From Catellatospora sp. KI3 (GTDB taxonomy: Bacteria > Actinomycetota > Actinomycetes > Mycobacteriales > Micromonosporaceae): a stretch of 64,000 bases of DNA. Below, piece by piece: positions 36,990 through 47,138 of the stretch; within the stretch, counting starts at the first letter, position 1; each line of letters opens with the position of its first letter. The position numbers and the translations under genes are program-made. The notes below the pieces were generated by a model that was not told where the DNA came from, made no database searches, and saw only the letters and a list, made by a program, of their open reading frames with translations. The DNA lies in NCBI RefSeq assembly GCF_029948125.1, contig NZ_JASAMB010000003.1:372001-436000 (forward strand). The letters are read 5' to 3'.

Positions 36990-37891
36990 AGGATGTCTGC
37001 CTTTCCGGCCGTCAGCTGGAGGAACACGTTCTCGAGGTCGCGCCGCTCGACGGTCAGCTCGTGGATTTCGGCGCCCGCCCGCAGCGCCGCCGCCCCGACC
37101 GTCGGCCCATCGGCGCCCACGATGCGCAGCGCACCGCCCTCGACGGGCGTGGCCGTGACCGCGGCGCCCAGCTCGGCCAGCAGCGCCTCCGGCCGGGGCG
37201 TGCGTACGAGCAGCTGCGCGCCCCCGGTCGAGGCGATGACCTGGGCCACGGGACCCTGCTGGACCAGCTTCCCCGCCGCGATGATCACGACATCGTCGGC
37301 GAGCAGCTCCATCTCCGACAGCAGGTGGCTGGAGACCAGGACCGTGCGCCCCTGCTCGGCGAGTGACCGGAGCAGTTCCCGCATCCAGCGGATCCCCTCG
37401 GGGTCCAGCCCGTTGGCGGGCTCGTCCAGGATGAGCACGTCCGGGTCGCCCAGCAGCGCCGCGGCGATGCCCAGCCGCTGGCGCATGCCCAGCGAGTACC
37501 CCTTGAACTTGCGGTCGGCGGCCGAGGCCAGCCCGACCGTGTCCAGCACGTCGTCGGCCCGGCCGACCGGGATCCCGGCCGCGTCGCACAGCATGCGCAG
37601 GTGGTTGCGGCCGGTGCGGCCGCGGTGCGCGCCCGACGCCTCCAGCAGCGCGCCGACCTTGCGGACGGGGTCGGCGAGCTCGGCGTAGCGCCGCCCGCCG
37701 ATGGTCGCGGTGCCTGCCGTGGGGCGGACCAGGTTCAGCACCATGCGCAGCGTGGTCGTCTTGCCGGCGCCGTTCGGCCCCAGGAAGCCGGTCACCCGGC
37801 CCGGACTGACGGTGAACGACAGGTCGTCGACCGCGCGCACGTTGTTGTACAGCTTCGTCAGTCCACTGACAGCGATGCCGTCGTCGGCCAT
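36986..37891 (-). CDS. ABC-2 type transporter ATP-binding protein
   Basis: A 301-residue ATPase: Walker A GPNGAGKTTT (~residue 38), signature YSLGMRQRLG, Walker B VLILDEPANGLDPEG, and H-loop SSHLLSEME. A C-terminal DrrA-like extension (residues ~225-301) ends RRDLENVFLQLTAG. The start ATG 37891 has AGGGGAG upstream. Drives the permease encoded immediately downstream; likely an antibiotic or lipid exporter of DrrAB type. Confidence 0.92.
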   Translation of the reverse strand: MADDGIAVSGLTKLYNNVRAVDDLSFTVSPGRVTGFLGPNGAGKTTTLRMVLNLVRPTAGTATIGGRRYAELADPVRKVGALLEASGAHRGRTGRNHLRMLCDAAGIPVGRADDVLDTVGLASAADRKFKGYSLGMRQRLGIAAALLGDPDVLILDEPANGLDPEGIRWMRELLRSLAEQGRTVLVSSHLLSEMELLADDVVIIAAGKLVQQGPVAQVIASTGGAQLLVRTPRPEALLAELGAAVTATPVEGGALRIVGADGPTVGAAALRAGAEIHELTVERRDLENVFLQLTAGKADIL

Positions 37892-38238
37892 CGACCAGCT
37901 CCCCTCTCGCCCAATACGTAGAAGCGTGATGCATAGTAGTTCTAGGTATCGGCGGCGCGCAAGAACGCGGCCGCACCGCCGCGACCAGCGCACCGACGGC
38001 GAGGCCGCCGAGCCGGAGAGTGGCGTGCCGCGGCGAGGCGAGGCTCCGACCGGTGGTCGTGATCTTCGGGCTCGTTTCGGCCGGTGATCGCTGTTCCGGG
38101 TCGGGACCTCGGCTGACGGGTGAGGTTCCGACCGCGTACGGCGATGGACGGCTGGCTGGCGAGGTGATCGGCCGCGACCTCGGCCGCCGTCGGGAAGCGA
38201 GGACATCCGCGACGCCGCTGCGTTGCTAGGCTGCGCGC
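37892..38238. promoter_or_regulatory. divergent region between ABC-2 operon and GNAT gene
   Basis: A gap of 347 bp. Its left end (37915-37955) has an AT-rich stretch with ATGCATAGTAGTTCTAGG, probably the promoter and an operator of the ABC operon; no regulator gene adjoins. The rest is GC-rich without recognisable genes or repeats. Confidence 0.4.
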
Positions 38239-38775
38239 GTGTCAGACCTGAGTTCCGTGGCTTGGCCGCCTGAGCCGATCAGAACCGAGCGGCTCGTGCT
38301 CCGCGCGCCCGAGGCCCGGGACCGTCCGGTGTTCATCGAGCTGCTGGCGTCGCCGGAGGTGCACGCCTACCTCGGCGGGCCTCGGCCGAGCGGCGAGCTC
38401 GAACGCGAGCTGCCCGCGGTGCCCGAAGCGTGGCCCGGCAGTCTCGTCGTCGAGCTCGACGGGACGATGATCGGCCACATCCTGCTTCGGAAACTGGAGC
38501 ATCGCCGCCCGGCCGCCGTGGGCAGGGCTGATCTCGGTTACCTGTTCCTGCCGAGAGCGTGGGGACGCGGATACGCCGCTGAGGCGTGCGCGGCGGCGCT
38601 GGCCTGGTTCGACGCGGCCCTTCCGGGGGAGCCGGTGGTGCTGTTCACGCAGAGCGCCAACGCGGGCTCGATGCGCCTCGCGGCCAAGCTGGGGTTCACC
38701 GAGGTGGAGCGGTTCCACGCCTGGGACGCCGAGCAGTGGCTCGGCCTGCGGCCACCCGTCGCGCCGTCCCCATGA
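38239..38775 (+). CDS. GNAT-family acetyltransferase
   Basis: A 178-residue acetyl-CoA-dependent N-acetyltransferase of the RimJ/RimL type: PIRTERLVLRAPEARDRP at the N-terminus, YLFLPRAWGRGYAAEACAAAL as the acetyl-CoA loop (R-x-x-G-x-G/A), and SMRLAAKLGFTEVERF at the C-terminus. GTG start. Substrate unknown; such enzymes modify small molecules or protein N-termini. It stands alone on the plus strand, 40 bp before the truncated kinase. Confidence 0.88.
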   Translation: MSDLSSVAWPPEPIRTERLVLRAPEARDRPVFIELLASPEVHAYLGGPRPSGELERELPAVPEAWPGSLVVELDGTMIGHILLRKLEHRRPAAVGRADLGYLFLPRAWGRGYAAEACAAALAWFDAALPGEPVVLFTQSANAGSMRLAAKLGFTEVERFHAWDAEQWLGLRPPVAPSP

Positions 38776-38815
38776 GGACGCGGCCCTGGCTGCGGCATCG
38801 GCAGGTGCCCGCACG

Positions 38816-39424
38816 ATGACCGCGCCCGACGACACGGCGATCCTCGACCGGGTATGGCGCCGATGCGCGGGAACGGCCACCCTGACCGCGGTCGAGCGCC
38901 TGCCCGGCCGCAGCCATCGCGTCTACGCGTGTACACCCGACCGAGGTCCGGCACTGATCGTGCGCCTCGGTGACCCGGGCCGGGCCCGTTTCGCGTTGGA
39001 GGCCGCGCTGATGAGACGCTGCGGCGACAGCGGCGTGGCGGTGGTTCCTGTCGTCCGGCACGTGGGAGTCGAGGAGGCCGGCGGGCAGGCCGCGGCGGTG
39101 ATGGTGCTCGAGCGGGTGGCAGGGGAGCGGCTGAGCGAGTTCGCGCGGCGGGTCGGCCCACGGCGGGCGGCCGGGTCCGTGGCCCGCGCCGGGGAGGCCC
39201 TCCACGCCGTGCACCAGGTCCGCACCAGCGGGTTCGGTCCGCTCGACGCGGCGTTGGGCGGGCCGGCCGCGCGCCTCGGGGACTGGTTCATCGACGGGCT
39301 GGCCGACAAGGCCAGGCGGGCCAGAGACGTCGACCGCTCCGGCGTGCGGTACGCCGCCGACCGGCTGAGGCGGGAGGTGGAGAGCGCCGATGCCTGGCGG
39401 GCCCCTGGATGTGACGAACAGTGA
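38816..39424 (+). pseudogene. truncated APH/choline-kinase-like phosphotransferase
   Basis: A 202-residue frame with the N-lobe and first helices of the aminoglycoside-phosphotransferase family (VERLPGRSHRVYA, LIVRLGDPGRARFALEAALMR, VMVLERVAGERL, AGEALHAVHQV). It stops before the catalytic HGDxxxxN and DxE motifs. I searched the 300 bp downstream on the same strand for codons of that loop and see none. The gene therefore cannot make an active kinase and is probably a remnant left by a deletion between about 39400 and 39700; a regulatory role for the lone N-lobe is less likely. Confidence 0.7.
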
Positions 39425-40811
<1,387 letters not shown>

Positions 40812-40817
40812 GGGCGC

Positions 40818-40886
40818 GGCGGCGTAGGCGCCGCCAGATGTTCATGAGGCACACGCTGTGGCGCGGTCACCAGACCGCGCCACAGC
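40818..40886. terminator. terminators between xylanase and esterase
   Basis: A 7-bp GGCGGCG/CGCCGCC stem at 40818-40835, and a perfect 13-bp stem GCTGTGGCGCGGT/ACCGCGCCACAGC at 40855-40886 with a 6-nt loop, between convergent genes. Confidence 0.75.
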
Positions 40887-40893
40887 TCAATCC

Positions 40894-41994
40894 CTATGCT
40901 CGCGTCCACCGCTGGTTCGCCGCGGTGGTGCAGGTCCACAGGATCACGGGGGTGCCGTTCGCGGTGGCGTTGCCGGAGACGTCCAGGCAAAGCCCTGATG
41001 CGGCGTTGCTTATGGTGCCGCTGGCGTTGAGGCTCCATTGCTGGTTGGCCGCTCCGCTGCACGTCCACATCTGCACCTTGGACCCTGCCGTCGCGCCGGT
41101 GGGCGCGTCCAGGCACTTGCCCAGCGACTGGATGCTCTGGCCGCTGAACGTCCACTGCTGGTTCGGGCGGCCGCTGCAGTCCCAGATGATGGGTTGGACG
41201 CCGTTCGTCGTGCTGCTGTTGGGCACGTCGAGGCAGCGTCCGGAGGCCGCGCTGACGAGTGCGGACGCCGTCGGTCCGGTGCCCGTGCCGATGCTGCCGG
41301 GCACCGAGCGCAGCGCGGTGTACCAGGTGGCGGCCATCTTGTCGTAGCCGGTCGCGGTCGGGTGGATGCCGTCGATGAGGTCGGCGGTGGTGAGTGCGCT
41401 GTGCATGTCGACGAGGTGCACGTGCCTGCCCGCGTTGACCTTGCTCTGCACGATGCCGGGCAGGGCGGCGTTGAACGTCCGCGCGGCGGACTCCTGGCCG
41501 CTGTTGCTCAGCGGGATGATGGTCGCGACGAAGACCTCCGCGCTGGGAGCGACGTTGGTGATCCGGTCGAGCAGGGTGGACAGCCTGCCCGGCGCACCGG
41601 ACACGTTGTAGTTCTGCAGCACGTCGTTGGTGCCGATGTGCAGCAGCACCGTGCGCGGGTTCGTCGCCTGGAGCCAGCCGGTGATGTTGGCGTCGATCTG
41701 GTCGATACGCCAACCGGGGTGGCCCTCGTGGTCGTGGTCGCCGAGGCTGGAGGGGCCGTTGAACTGCGAGCCGACGAGGTCGACCCGGTAGCCGCCCGCG
41801 GCCATCCGCTGCCACAGGCCGATCCGGTAGCCGCCCGGCACCTGGGTGCCTTCGGTTATCGAGTCGCCCAGCGGCATGACCCGTACCCCGCCGTTGGACT
41901 CGGCGGCGGCCACGCCGCTCTGCGTCGCGAGCACGGTGGCGGTCAACGCCAGCGCGGCCGCCACCGCGACGAGCCGGCTTACGTGTTTGGACAT
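40894..41994 (-). CDS. secreted CE3-type SGNH acetylesterase with CBM13
   Basis: A 366-residue exported enzyme. Signal peptide MSKHVSRLVAVAAALALT...VAAAE. The catalytic domain shows the CE3 acetylxylan-esterase blocks MPLGDSITEGTQVPGGYR (Ser), DHDHEGHPGWRIDQI, LLHIGTNDV and LIDGIHPTATGYDKMA (Asp/His). A ricin-B trefoil (residues ~240-366) follows, with CLDVPNSS and NQQWTF repeats. Probably removes acetyl groups from xylan, working with the convergent xylanase. ATG 41994 is the only start compatible with the signal peptide. Confidence 0.88.
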   Translation of the reverse strand: MSKHVSRLVAVAAALALTATVLATQSGVAAAESNGGVRVMPLGDSITEGTQVPGGYRIGLWQRMAAGGYRVDLVGSQFNGPSSLGDHDHEGHPGWRIDQIDANITGWLQATNPRTVLLHIGTNDVLQNYNVSGAPGRLSTLLDRITNVAPSAEVFVATIIPLSNSGQESAARTFNAALPGIVQSKVNAGRHVHLVDMHSALTTADLIDGIHPTATGYDKMAATWYTALRSVPGSIGTGTGPTASALVSAASGRCLDVPNSSTTNGVQPIIWDCSGRPNQQWTFSGQSIQSLGKCLDAPTGATAGSKVQMWTCSGAANQQWSLNASGTISNAASGLCLDVSGNATANGTPVILWTCTTAANQRWTRA

Positions 41995-42050
41995 GGTCGA
42001 TCCTCTCGATCGAGCCGAGTGAGTAAAGTTCGGGAAGGTGCGTTCGGTGG

Positions 42051-43751
42051 TCAGCGCAGGCGCCACTGCTGGTTGGCCTGGTTGTTGCAGGACCATAGGA
42101 TGATCTTGGTGCCGTTGGCGGTCCCGGCGCCGTTGGCGTCCAGGCACAGCGACGACTGCGCGCCGGTGATGGTGCCGTTGGCGTTGACGTTCCACTGCTG
42201 GTTGGTCTGCCCGTTGCAGTCCCAGATCACGACCGCGGTGCCGTTGGTGGTGCCGCGGTTGTACGCGTCCAGGCACTTGCCGCCGTACACCCGCAGCTCC
42301 TTGGCGGCGGTGTAGGTCCAGGCCTGGTTGGGCTGGCCGGCGCAGTCCCACAACTGGACCTGTACGCCGTTGGCGGTGCTGCTGCTGGGGACCTCGACGC
42401 AGCGGTTCGACGCGGTGCCGACGAGCTGGCGGCCCTGCGACTGGCCGTCGGTGCCGGAGACGACGAGCAGGACCGCCTCCCCGGCCGGGACCCGCGCCGT
42501 GTAGCCGGTGGTGAAGGAGCCCAGGTTGGTGGCCGACCACAGGTTGCGGACGGCGGCCGAGCCGGTCAGGCCGAGGTCCGACCACCGGGCGGTGATGTCG
42601 GCGGCAGCCGACGTCCGGTTGAGCAGCAGCACCGCCCGACGGCCGCTGCCGGACAGCGTCTTGCCGTACACCTGCAGCCCGGTTCGGTCCTCGGCGACCT
42701 TCACGCCCTGCCGGCCGAGGGCGTCCTGGTCGACGGCGATCACCTCGCTGTTGGTGAGGATGGCACGTGTCTCGGCGCTCATCTGGTCGAGCTTGTTCCC
42801 GGCGAGCAGCGGTGCGCCGGAGATCGCCCACAGCCCCAGATGGGTGCGGTTCTGTGCGGCGGTGAAGCCCGGCATGCCGGCGATGAGCATGTCGGGGTCG
42901 TTGTAATGGCCGGGGGACTGCGCGCTCGGGTGCAGTGCCGAGTCGAAGTTCGCCAGGACCCGGCTCATCGACGGCGCCTGCCCGAAGAAGATGATGTCGC
43001 CACTGGTGCGCCAGAGGTTGGACATCCCCGGTGCCCAGTTCCAGGGGCTGTCGACGCCCCAGTTGCAGACGGACAGGACCATCGGGCGGCCGGTCTGGGC
43101 CGTCGCCCGGCTGATCGCGTCGCTGATCGCCTGGTAGGTGGAGCGGGAGTCGAGTCCCTCGGCCGAGCCCCCGCACCAGTCGACCTTGACGTAGTCGAAT
43201 CCCCACCGGGAGAACTGCAGGAAGTCCTGGTCGTAGTGGCCCTCGCTGCCACTGCCGGGGGCGGCGGGGCGTCCGGTGGGGTAGTAGTAACCGCACCCGT
43301 CGCGTCCGGCGTCGGTGTAGATGCCTGCCTTCAGGCCCTTTCCGTGGATGTAGTCGGCGATCGCCTTCATGCCGCCCGGCCACTCGGCGGTGTCGACGGT
43401 GATGTTGCCGGCCGAGTCCCGGGTGCCCTGCCACCAGCCCTCGTCGATGTTCACGTACTGGTAGCCGGCGTCCTTCATGCCGGACGCGACCAGCGCGTCC
43501 ACCTGCGTCTTGATCACGTTGTAGTTGATCTGCGCGGCGAAGCTGTTCCACGACGCCCAGCCCATCGGCGGCGCCGCGATCTGGGCGACGGCCGCCGAGG
43601 CGGGGGCGGCGCCGAGCAGGACCGGGGCGCCGATCATCGCGGCCAGTAGCACGACGATCTGGGCGAGCGCGCCGGAGACGCGGTACCTGTGCACGTGGGC
43701 GGCGGGTGGCGGCGACATGGCCGCCCGCTGCCGCCTCTGCGTTCGATGCAT
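42051..43751 (-). CDS. secreted GH27 alpha-galactosidase-type enzyme with CBM13
   Basis: A 566-residue exported enzyme. The GH27 barrel starts PPMGWASWNSF; nucleophile Asp in YVKVDWCGG (~residue 185) and acid/base Asp in WRTSGDI (~residue 245). Other family blocks are YQYVNIDEGWW, GHYNDPDMLIAG and LLAGNKLDQM. After the C-terminal beta domain a ricin-B trefoil fills residues ~440-566. GH27 includes alpha-galactosidases and beta-L-arabinopyranosidases; the arabinose regulon makes the latter worth testing. ATG 43751 is preceded by GGAG; an operator lies 60-75 bp further upstream. Confidence 0.92.
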   Translation of the reverse strand: MHRTQRRQRAAMSPPPAAHVHRYRVSGALAQIVVLLAAMIGAPVLLGAAPASAAVAQIAAPPMGWASWNSFAAQINYNVIKTQVDALVASGMKDAGYQYVNIDEGWWQGTRDSAGNITVDTAEWPGGMKAIADYIHGKGLKAGIYTDAGRDGCGYYYPTGRPAAPGSGSEGHYDQDFLQFSRWGFDYVKVDWCGGSAEGLDSRSTYQAISDAISRATAQTGRPMVLSVCNWGVDSPWNWAPGMSNLWRTSGDIIFFGQAPSMSRVLANFDSALHPSAQSPGHYNDPDMLIAGMPGFTAAQNRTHLGLWAISGAPLLAGNKLDQMSAETRAILTNSEVIAVDQDALGRQGVKVAEDRTGLQVYGKTLSGSGRRAVLLLNRTSAAADITARWSDLGLTGSAAVRNLWSATNLGSFTTGYTARVPAGEAVLLVVSGTDGQSQGRQLVGTASNRCVEVPSSSTANGVQVQLWDCAGQPNQAWTYTAAKELRVYGGKCLDAYNRGTTNGTAVVIWDCNGQTNQQWNVNANGTITGAQSSLCLDANGAGTANGTKIILWSCNNQANQQWRLR

Positions 43752-44095
43752 CCAACTCTCCTCGGAGGCCGGTTCGGCGGCGGCGCCGCCATGTACACGT
43801 CGTCCCTGGACAGTTATCGCTAACAATCGCCCGACTGTGTCACATGGAAACGGCGGAGCTACGCCTAGGTGGTGTTTAGGTATTGACATGTCGTTATGCA
43901 TGCCTGCTCAAATGTGACCGATAACATTGCAAGCGTCAAGAGTGCGACAGCCGTCGGCGCGGCACGTGCCGGGCCGACCGCCCACCACCTCGCCGCTGTT
44001 GACCCTCGGCTGCCACTGGCAGTAACTTGGCTGCCACCTCCCGAAGGCCGGAGCCGGCATCAGCCGACCCCGGCCCGCGGCAGTCGAATGCCGCC
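43752..44095. promoter_or_regulatory. divergent control region between GH27 and the AbfB sigma gene
   Basis: A gap of 344 bp. Two regulon operators lie here: AGTTATCGCTAACA at 43812-43825 and TGTGACCGATAACA at 43913-43926, 101 bp apart. A sequence TTGACA at 43883 could be a -35 for the plus strand. No gene is seen; ATG 44096 and TTG 44153 are alternative starts of the sigma gene. Confidence 0.65.
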
Positions 44096-45736
44096 ATGCC
44101 GCAGGCGGCTCGCGACGCCGCACCACAGGGGGCACGGGCAAAGGTGGGGCGGTTGACGACAAGGGATCTGGGCCACTCGGAACTGGTCATCGCGGCGCAG
44201 CGCGGCGACCGACGGGCCCGGGGCGAGCTGCTCTCGGCCTACCTTCCGCTGATCTACAACATCGTCGGCCGCGCGCTCGGCGGCCACGCCGACGTCGACG
44301 ACGTCGTCCAGGAGACCATGCTGCGCGCTGCGCGAGACCTTCCGAAGCTCCGCGATCCCGACAGCTTCCGCTCCTGGCTGGTCGCGATAACCGTTCACCA
44401 GATCAGCTCTCACCGGCACCGGTGGCGCCGCAGGTCGGCTCTCGACACCACCGTCGCCGGGATGGACCAGTTCTCCGATGCCGACGCCAGTTTCGAGGAC
44501 ACCGCCGTCCTCCGCCTGCACCTGGCCGATCAGCGGCGCCACGTCGCCCGCGCCGGCACGTGGCTCGACCCCGACTACCGACTGGCCCTGTCGCTGTGGT
44601 GGCAGGAGCTGGCCGGCTTGCTCACCCGCGGCGAGGTGGCCGACGCGATGGGGCTGACCATCGCCCACGCCGGCGTCCGGCTGCAGCGCATGCGCGAACA
44701 GCTCGACACGGCGTGGGCGATCGAGGTGGCGCTGACCGATCGCCCCCGCTGCCCGCAGTTGGACGCCGCCGCCGTCGGCTGGGACGGCAGCCACACCTCG
44801 GTATGGCGCAAACGGCTCGGCCGCCACGTACGCGGCTGCGCGGTGTGCGCCGCCGGCGCCACCGACCGCGTGCCGCTCGAACGCCTGCTGCTGAACGTGG
44901 CGCCGCTGACCGTCCCGGTCGCGCTGGGTGCCGCGCTCACCGCCAAGGGCCTGCTGGCAGGCACAGCCGGGTCCGCAGGACAAGCGATCGTCGGCTCCGC
45001 GGCTGCGGCCTCGGCCGAGGGGGCCCGCACCTCGGTGCTCGGCAAACTCGCCGCCGGAGTCGCGGCTCACCCGCTGCCGAGCCTCGCGGCAGGTGTGGCA
45101 CTCGCCGTAGGCACCGCTGCCGTCTACGCGAACTGGCCATCGTCGCCCGAGGCACCCGGCGTCGTGGCCGGGCCGAGCCCGGTGCTGCCGACACGCACGC
45201 CGGCGTCGCCGTCGCCGCAGCACTCGGCGACGCCCGGTCCGGCCAGCCCGTCTCCGCAGCGACCCACCCCATCTCCCAGCCCGGCGGCAGCGCCCACCCT
45301 GCCGCCGGGAACGTGGTCCCTGGAGTCCGCGGGTGCACGCGGCACCTACCTGACCTACGCCGGGAACTTCGCCACCCTCGGTGCCGTGGACGGCTCGAGC
45401 ACCGCCCAGGCCCGTAGGCAGGCGACGTTCACCGTCGTCAGCGGGCTCGCGGACGCGAACTGTGTCACCTTCCGCGCCGCAGACGGCCGCTACCTGCGTC
45501 ATTACGAGCTGAGGCTGCGGCTCAGTCCTGAGGACGCCACCCCGCTGTTCCGGGAGGACGCCACGTTCTGCCCACGGCCCGGGCCCGTCGCCGGCTCGGT
45601 GGAGCTTCAGTCGCACAACTACCCCGACCTGGTCATCCGCTTCCGCGACGGCGCCTTCTACATCGACGTACCCGACGGCAGCGCCGAGTTCGACGGCCAG
45701 AGCTCCTTCATCCGGCATCCCGCCTGGGCGGCATGA
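44096..45736 (+). CDS. membrane-spanning ECF sigma factor with C-terminal AbfB (arabinofuranose-binding) domain
   Basis: A 546-residue single polypeptide. Sigma region 2 occupies about residues 25-105 (LVIAAQRGDRRARGELL, DVDDVVQETMLRAARDLP, SFRSWLVAITVHQ). Region 4 is at ~165-225 (WWQELAGLLTRGEVADAMGLTIAHAG). A short Cys/His patch (HVRGCAVCAAG) resembles the remains of a zinc anti-sigma domain. Two hydrophobic stretches span the membrane (~260-350), followed by a Pro/Ser linker. Residues 407-546 form a three-repeat beta-trefoil of the AbfB/CBM42 type (GTYLTYAG, GRYLRHYEL...DATFCP, SVELQSHNYP). Thus the sugar-binding end should be outside and the sigma end inside. ATG 44096 lacks a Shine-Dalgarno; TTG 44153, with AGGTGGGG before it, would trim 19 residues. 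Confidence 0.85.
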   Translation: MPQAARDAAPQGARAKVGRLTTRDLGHSELVIAAQRGDRRARGELLSAYLPLIYNIVGRALGGHADVDDVVQETMLRAARDLPKLRDPDSFRSWLVAITVHQISSHRHRWRRRSALDTTVAGMDQFSDADASFEDTAVLRLHLADQRRHVARAGTWLDPDYRLALSLWWQELAGLLTRGEVADAMGLTIAHAGVRLQRMREQLDTAWAIEVALTDRPRCPQLDAAAVGWDGSHTSVWRKRLGRHVRGCAVCAAGATDRVPLERLLLNVAPLTVPVALGAALTAKGLLAGTAGSAGQAIVGSAAAASAEGARTSVLGKLAAGVAAHPLPSLAAGVALAVGTAAVYANWPSSPEAPGVVAGPSPVLPTRTPASPSPQHSATPGPASPSPQRPTPSPSPAAAPTLPPGTWSLESAGARGTYLTYAGNFATLGAVDGSSTAQARRQATFTVVSGLADANCVTFRAADGRYLRHYELRLRLSPEDATPLFREDATFCPRPGPVAGSVELQSHNYPDLVIRFRDGAFYIDVPDGSAEFDGQSSFIRHPAWAA

Positions 45737-45971
45737 GAGGCTCCGCCCGCCGGAGACGCGCCGCGCCGGAACCCGCCCCGCGCCCTATGACCACGGCGGA
45801 GAAGTGTGTCGTGGACATGGCCGAAAAGTTTCTGTTATGGCCTCGGCGGCCCGGAGCCTCCTGCTCATAGAGGCACCGTGGACTTCCGCGTCCTGACAGT
45901 CGGACCGCTGGAGAACACGAACGTGCCCGAACACCCGCGGCCGCCCGGGTCGTGGATGCGAAGGAGGCACG
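45737..45971 (+). other. intergenic region before the LacI-like gene
   Basis: I searched all three plus-strand frames for a LacI helix-turn-helix and find none. AT-rich patches near 45810-45840 may hold a promoter. AAGGAGG at 45960-45966 is the ribosome site of the next gene. Confidence 0.4.
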
Positions 45972-46904
45972 ATGAACGGACGCGATGTCAGAACGGCGGA
46001 CGGCCGCAGCGCGACGATGACCGGCGCGGCGCCGGTCAGCCGACCACTCCTCGCGCTCGACGGCAGCCCCCGCCGACCGGACCTCATCGGCGTCGTGGCG
46101 TTCGACGCCATCCGGTACGGCACGGCCGTGACGATGCGCGGGGTCGAGCAGGCTGCCCGGCGAGCCGGCTACGGCACCTGCATCGTCGAACTGGAACGGC
46201 CCGACGACACCGGCATGGCGGAGGCGATACGTCGGCTCTCCCGACAGCCCGTCGTCGGCACCGTGATAATCGCGCCGCTGACTCCGGCCGTGACCACCGG
46301 CAGCCTGCGCTCTGCCGTGCCGACCGTGGTCGTCGGCGCGGAGACGGCCGGTCCGGTCCAAGCCCCCACGGTGGACCATGAGCTCGGGGCGCGGCTGGCG
46401 GTCGAGCACCTGCTGAACCTCGGGCACGACACGGTGTGGCACCTGTCCGGACCCCAGGACTGGCGACAGGCACAGCACCGTACCGACGGCTGGCGCTCCG
46501 CCCTCGAACGGGCCGGCCGCAGCGTACCGCAGGTCATGGTCGGCAACTGGGGCGCGCAGTCCGGATACGAGGCCGGCCACCGCCTGGTCGACCGAGCCGA
46601 CGTGACCGCCGTGTTCTGCGCCAGCGACCAGCAGGCCATGGGCATGCTGCGGGCGCTGTGCGAGCGAGGTGTCCGGGTGCCGGACGACATCAGCATCGTC
46701 GGGTACGACGACATACCCGAGGCCGAGTACCTGACCCCGTCACTGACCACCGTACGGCAGGACTTCGACGGGCTCGGTCGCTCCTGCCTCACGACGCTGC
46801 TGGCGACGATCGAGCAGCGGGACCCGCTCGCGACGGCGGGACAGCAGTGGGCGACGCCGACACTGGTCGTCCGTGCCAGCAGCGGACCACCGCGGACGAG
46901 GTGA
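45972..46904 (+). CDS. LacI-family sensor protein lacking the DNA-binding domain
   Basis: A 310-residue protein whose residues ~37-310 are a complete LacI-type periplasmic-binding fold: RPDLIGVVAFD, the VPTVVVGAE strand, VDHELGARLAVEHLLNLGHDTVWHLSGP, TAVFCASDQQAMGMLRALCERGVRVPDDISIVGYDDIPEAEYLTPSLTTVRQD region. The first 36 residues (MNGRDVRTADGRS...) do not contain the TIxDVAxxAGVS...VSR helix-turn-helix that every LacI repressor has. A strong AAGGAGG site supports ATG 45972, so the short N-terminus is not a start artefact. It may modulate another regulator by dimerising with it or act as a soluble sugar sensor; it cannot itself bind the nearby operators. Confidence 0.8.
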   Translation: MNGRDVRTADGRSATMTGAAPVSRPLLALDGSPRRPDLIGVVAFDAIRYGTAVTMRGVEQAARRAGYGTCIVELERPDDTGMAEAIRRLSRQPVVGTVIIAPLTPAVTTGSLRSAVPTVVVGAETAGPVQAPTVDHELGARLAVEHLLNLGHDTVWHLSGPQDWRQAQHRTDGWRSALERAGRSVPQVMVGNWGAQSGYEAGHRLVDRADVTAVFCASDQQAMGMLRALCERGVRVPDDISIVGYDDIPEAEYLTPSLTTVRQDFDGLGRSCLTTLLATIEQRDPLATAGQQWATPTLVVRASSGPPRTR

Positions 46905-46963
46905 CCGGGTCGGCGCTGACACCGCAGACCGGGCCGATACGGACAGGCGTTGACCGATGTTGA

Positions 46964-47045
46964 TGTGACCGTTAACATTTCACTGCCCCCCTTGGCTCGA
47001 CATCCAAGTCCTTCGACGCTCATGCGGGTCGTGTTAGCGGTCACG
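46964..47045. promoter_or_regulatory. two LacI-type operators before GH29
   Basis: TGTGACCGTTAACA (46964-46977) and, in opposite orientation, TGTTAGCGGTCACG (47032-47045), 68 bp apart and ending 93 bp before the GH29 start. The first is one base from the site at 43913. Confidence 0.7.
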
Positions 47046-47138
47046 ACCGATGCGTGTCGAAGGTGGCCCGAGATCCTGGCTGCCCCGGGCATCGAATGCC
47101 AGATGTGTCGGCTTTCATCCCCGACCTGGAGGAACTGC

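Noticed and set aside
45737..46080. A frameshifted LacI DNA-binding domain upstream of the sensor gene
   Set aside because: No helix-turn-helix motif is found in any of the three frames, and AAGGAGG supports the short start.
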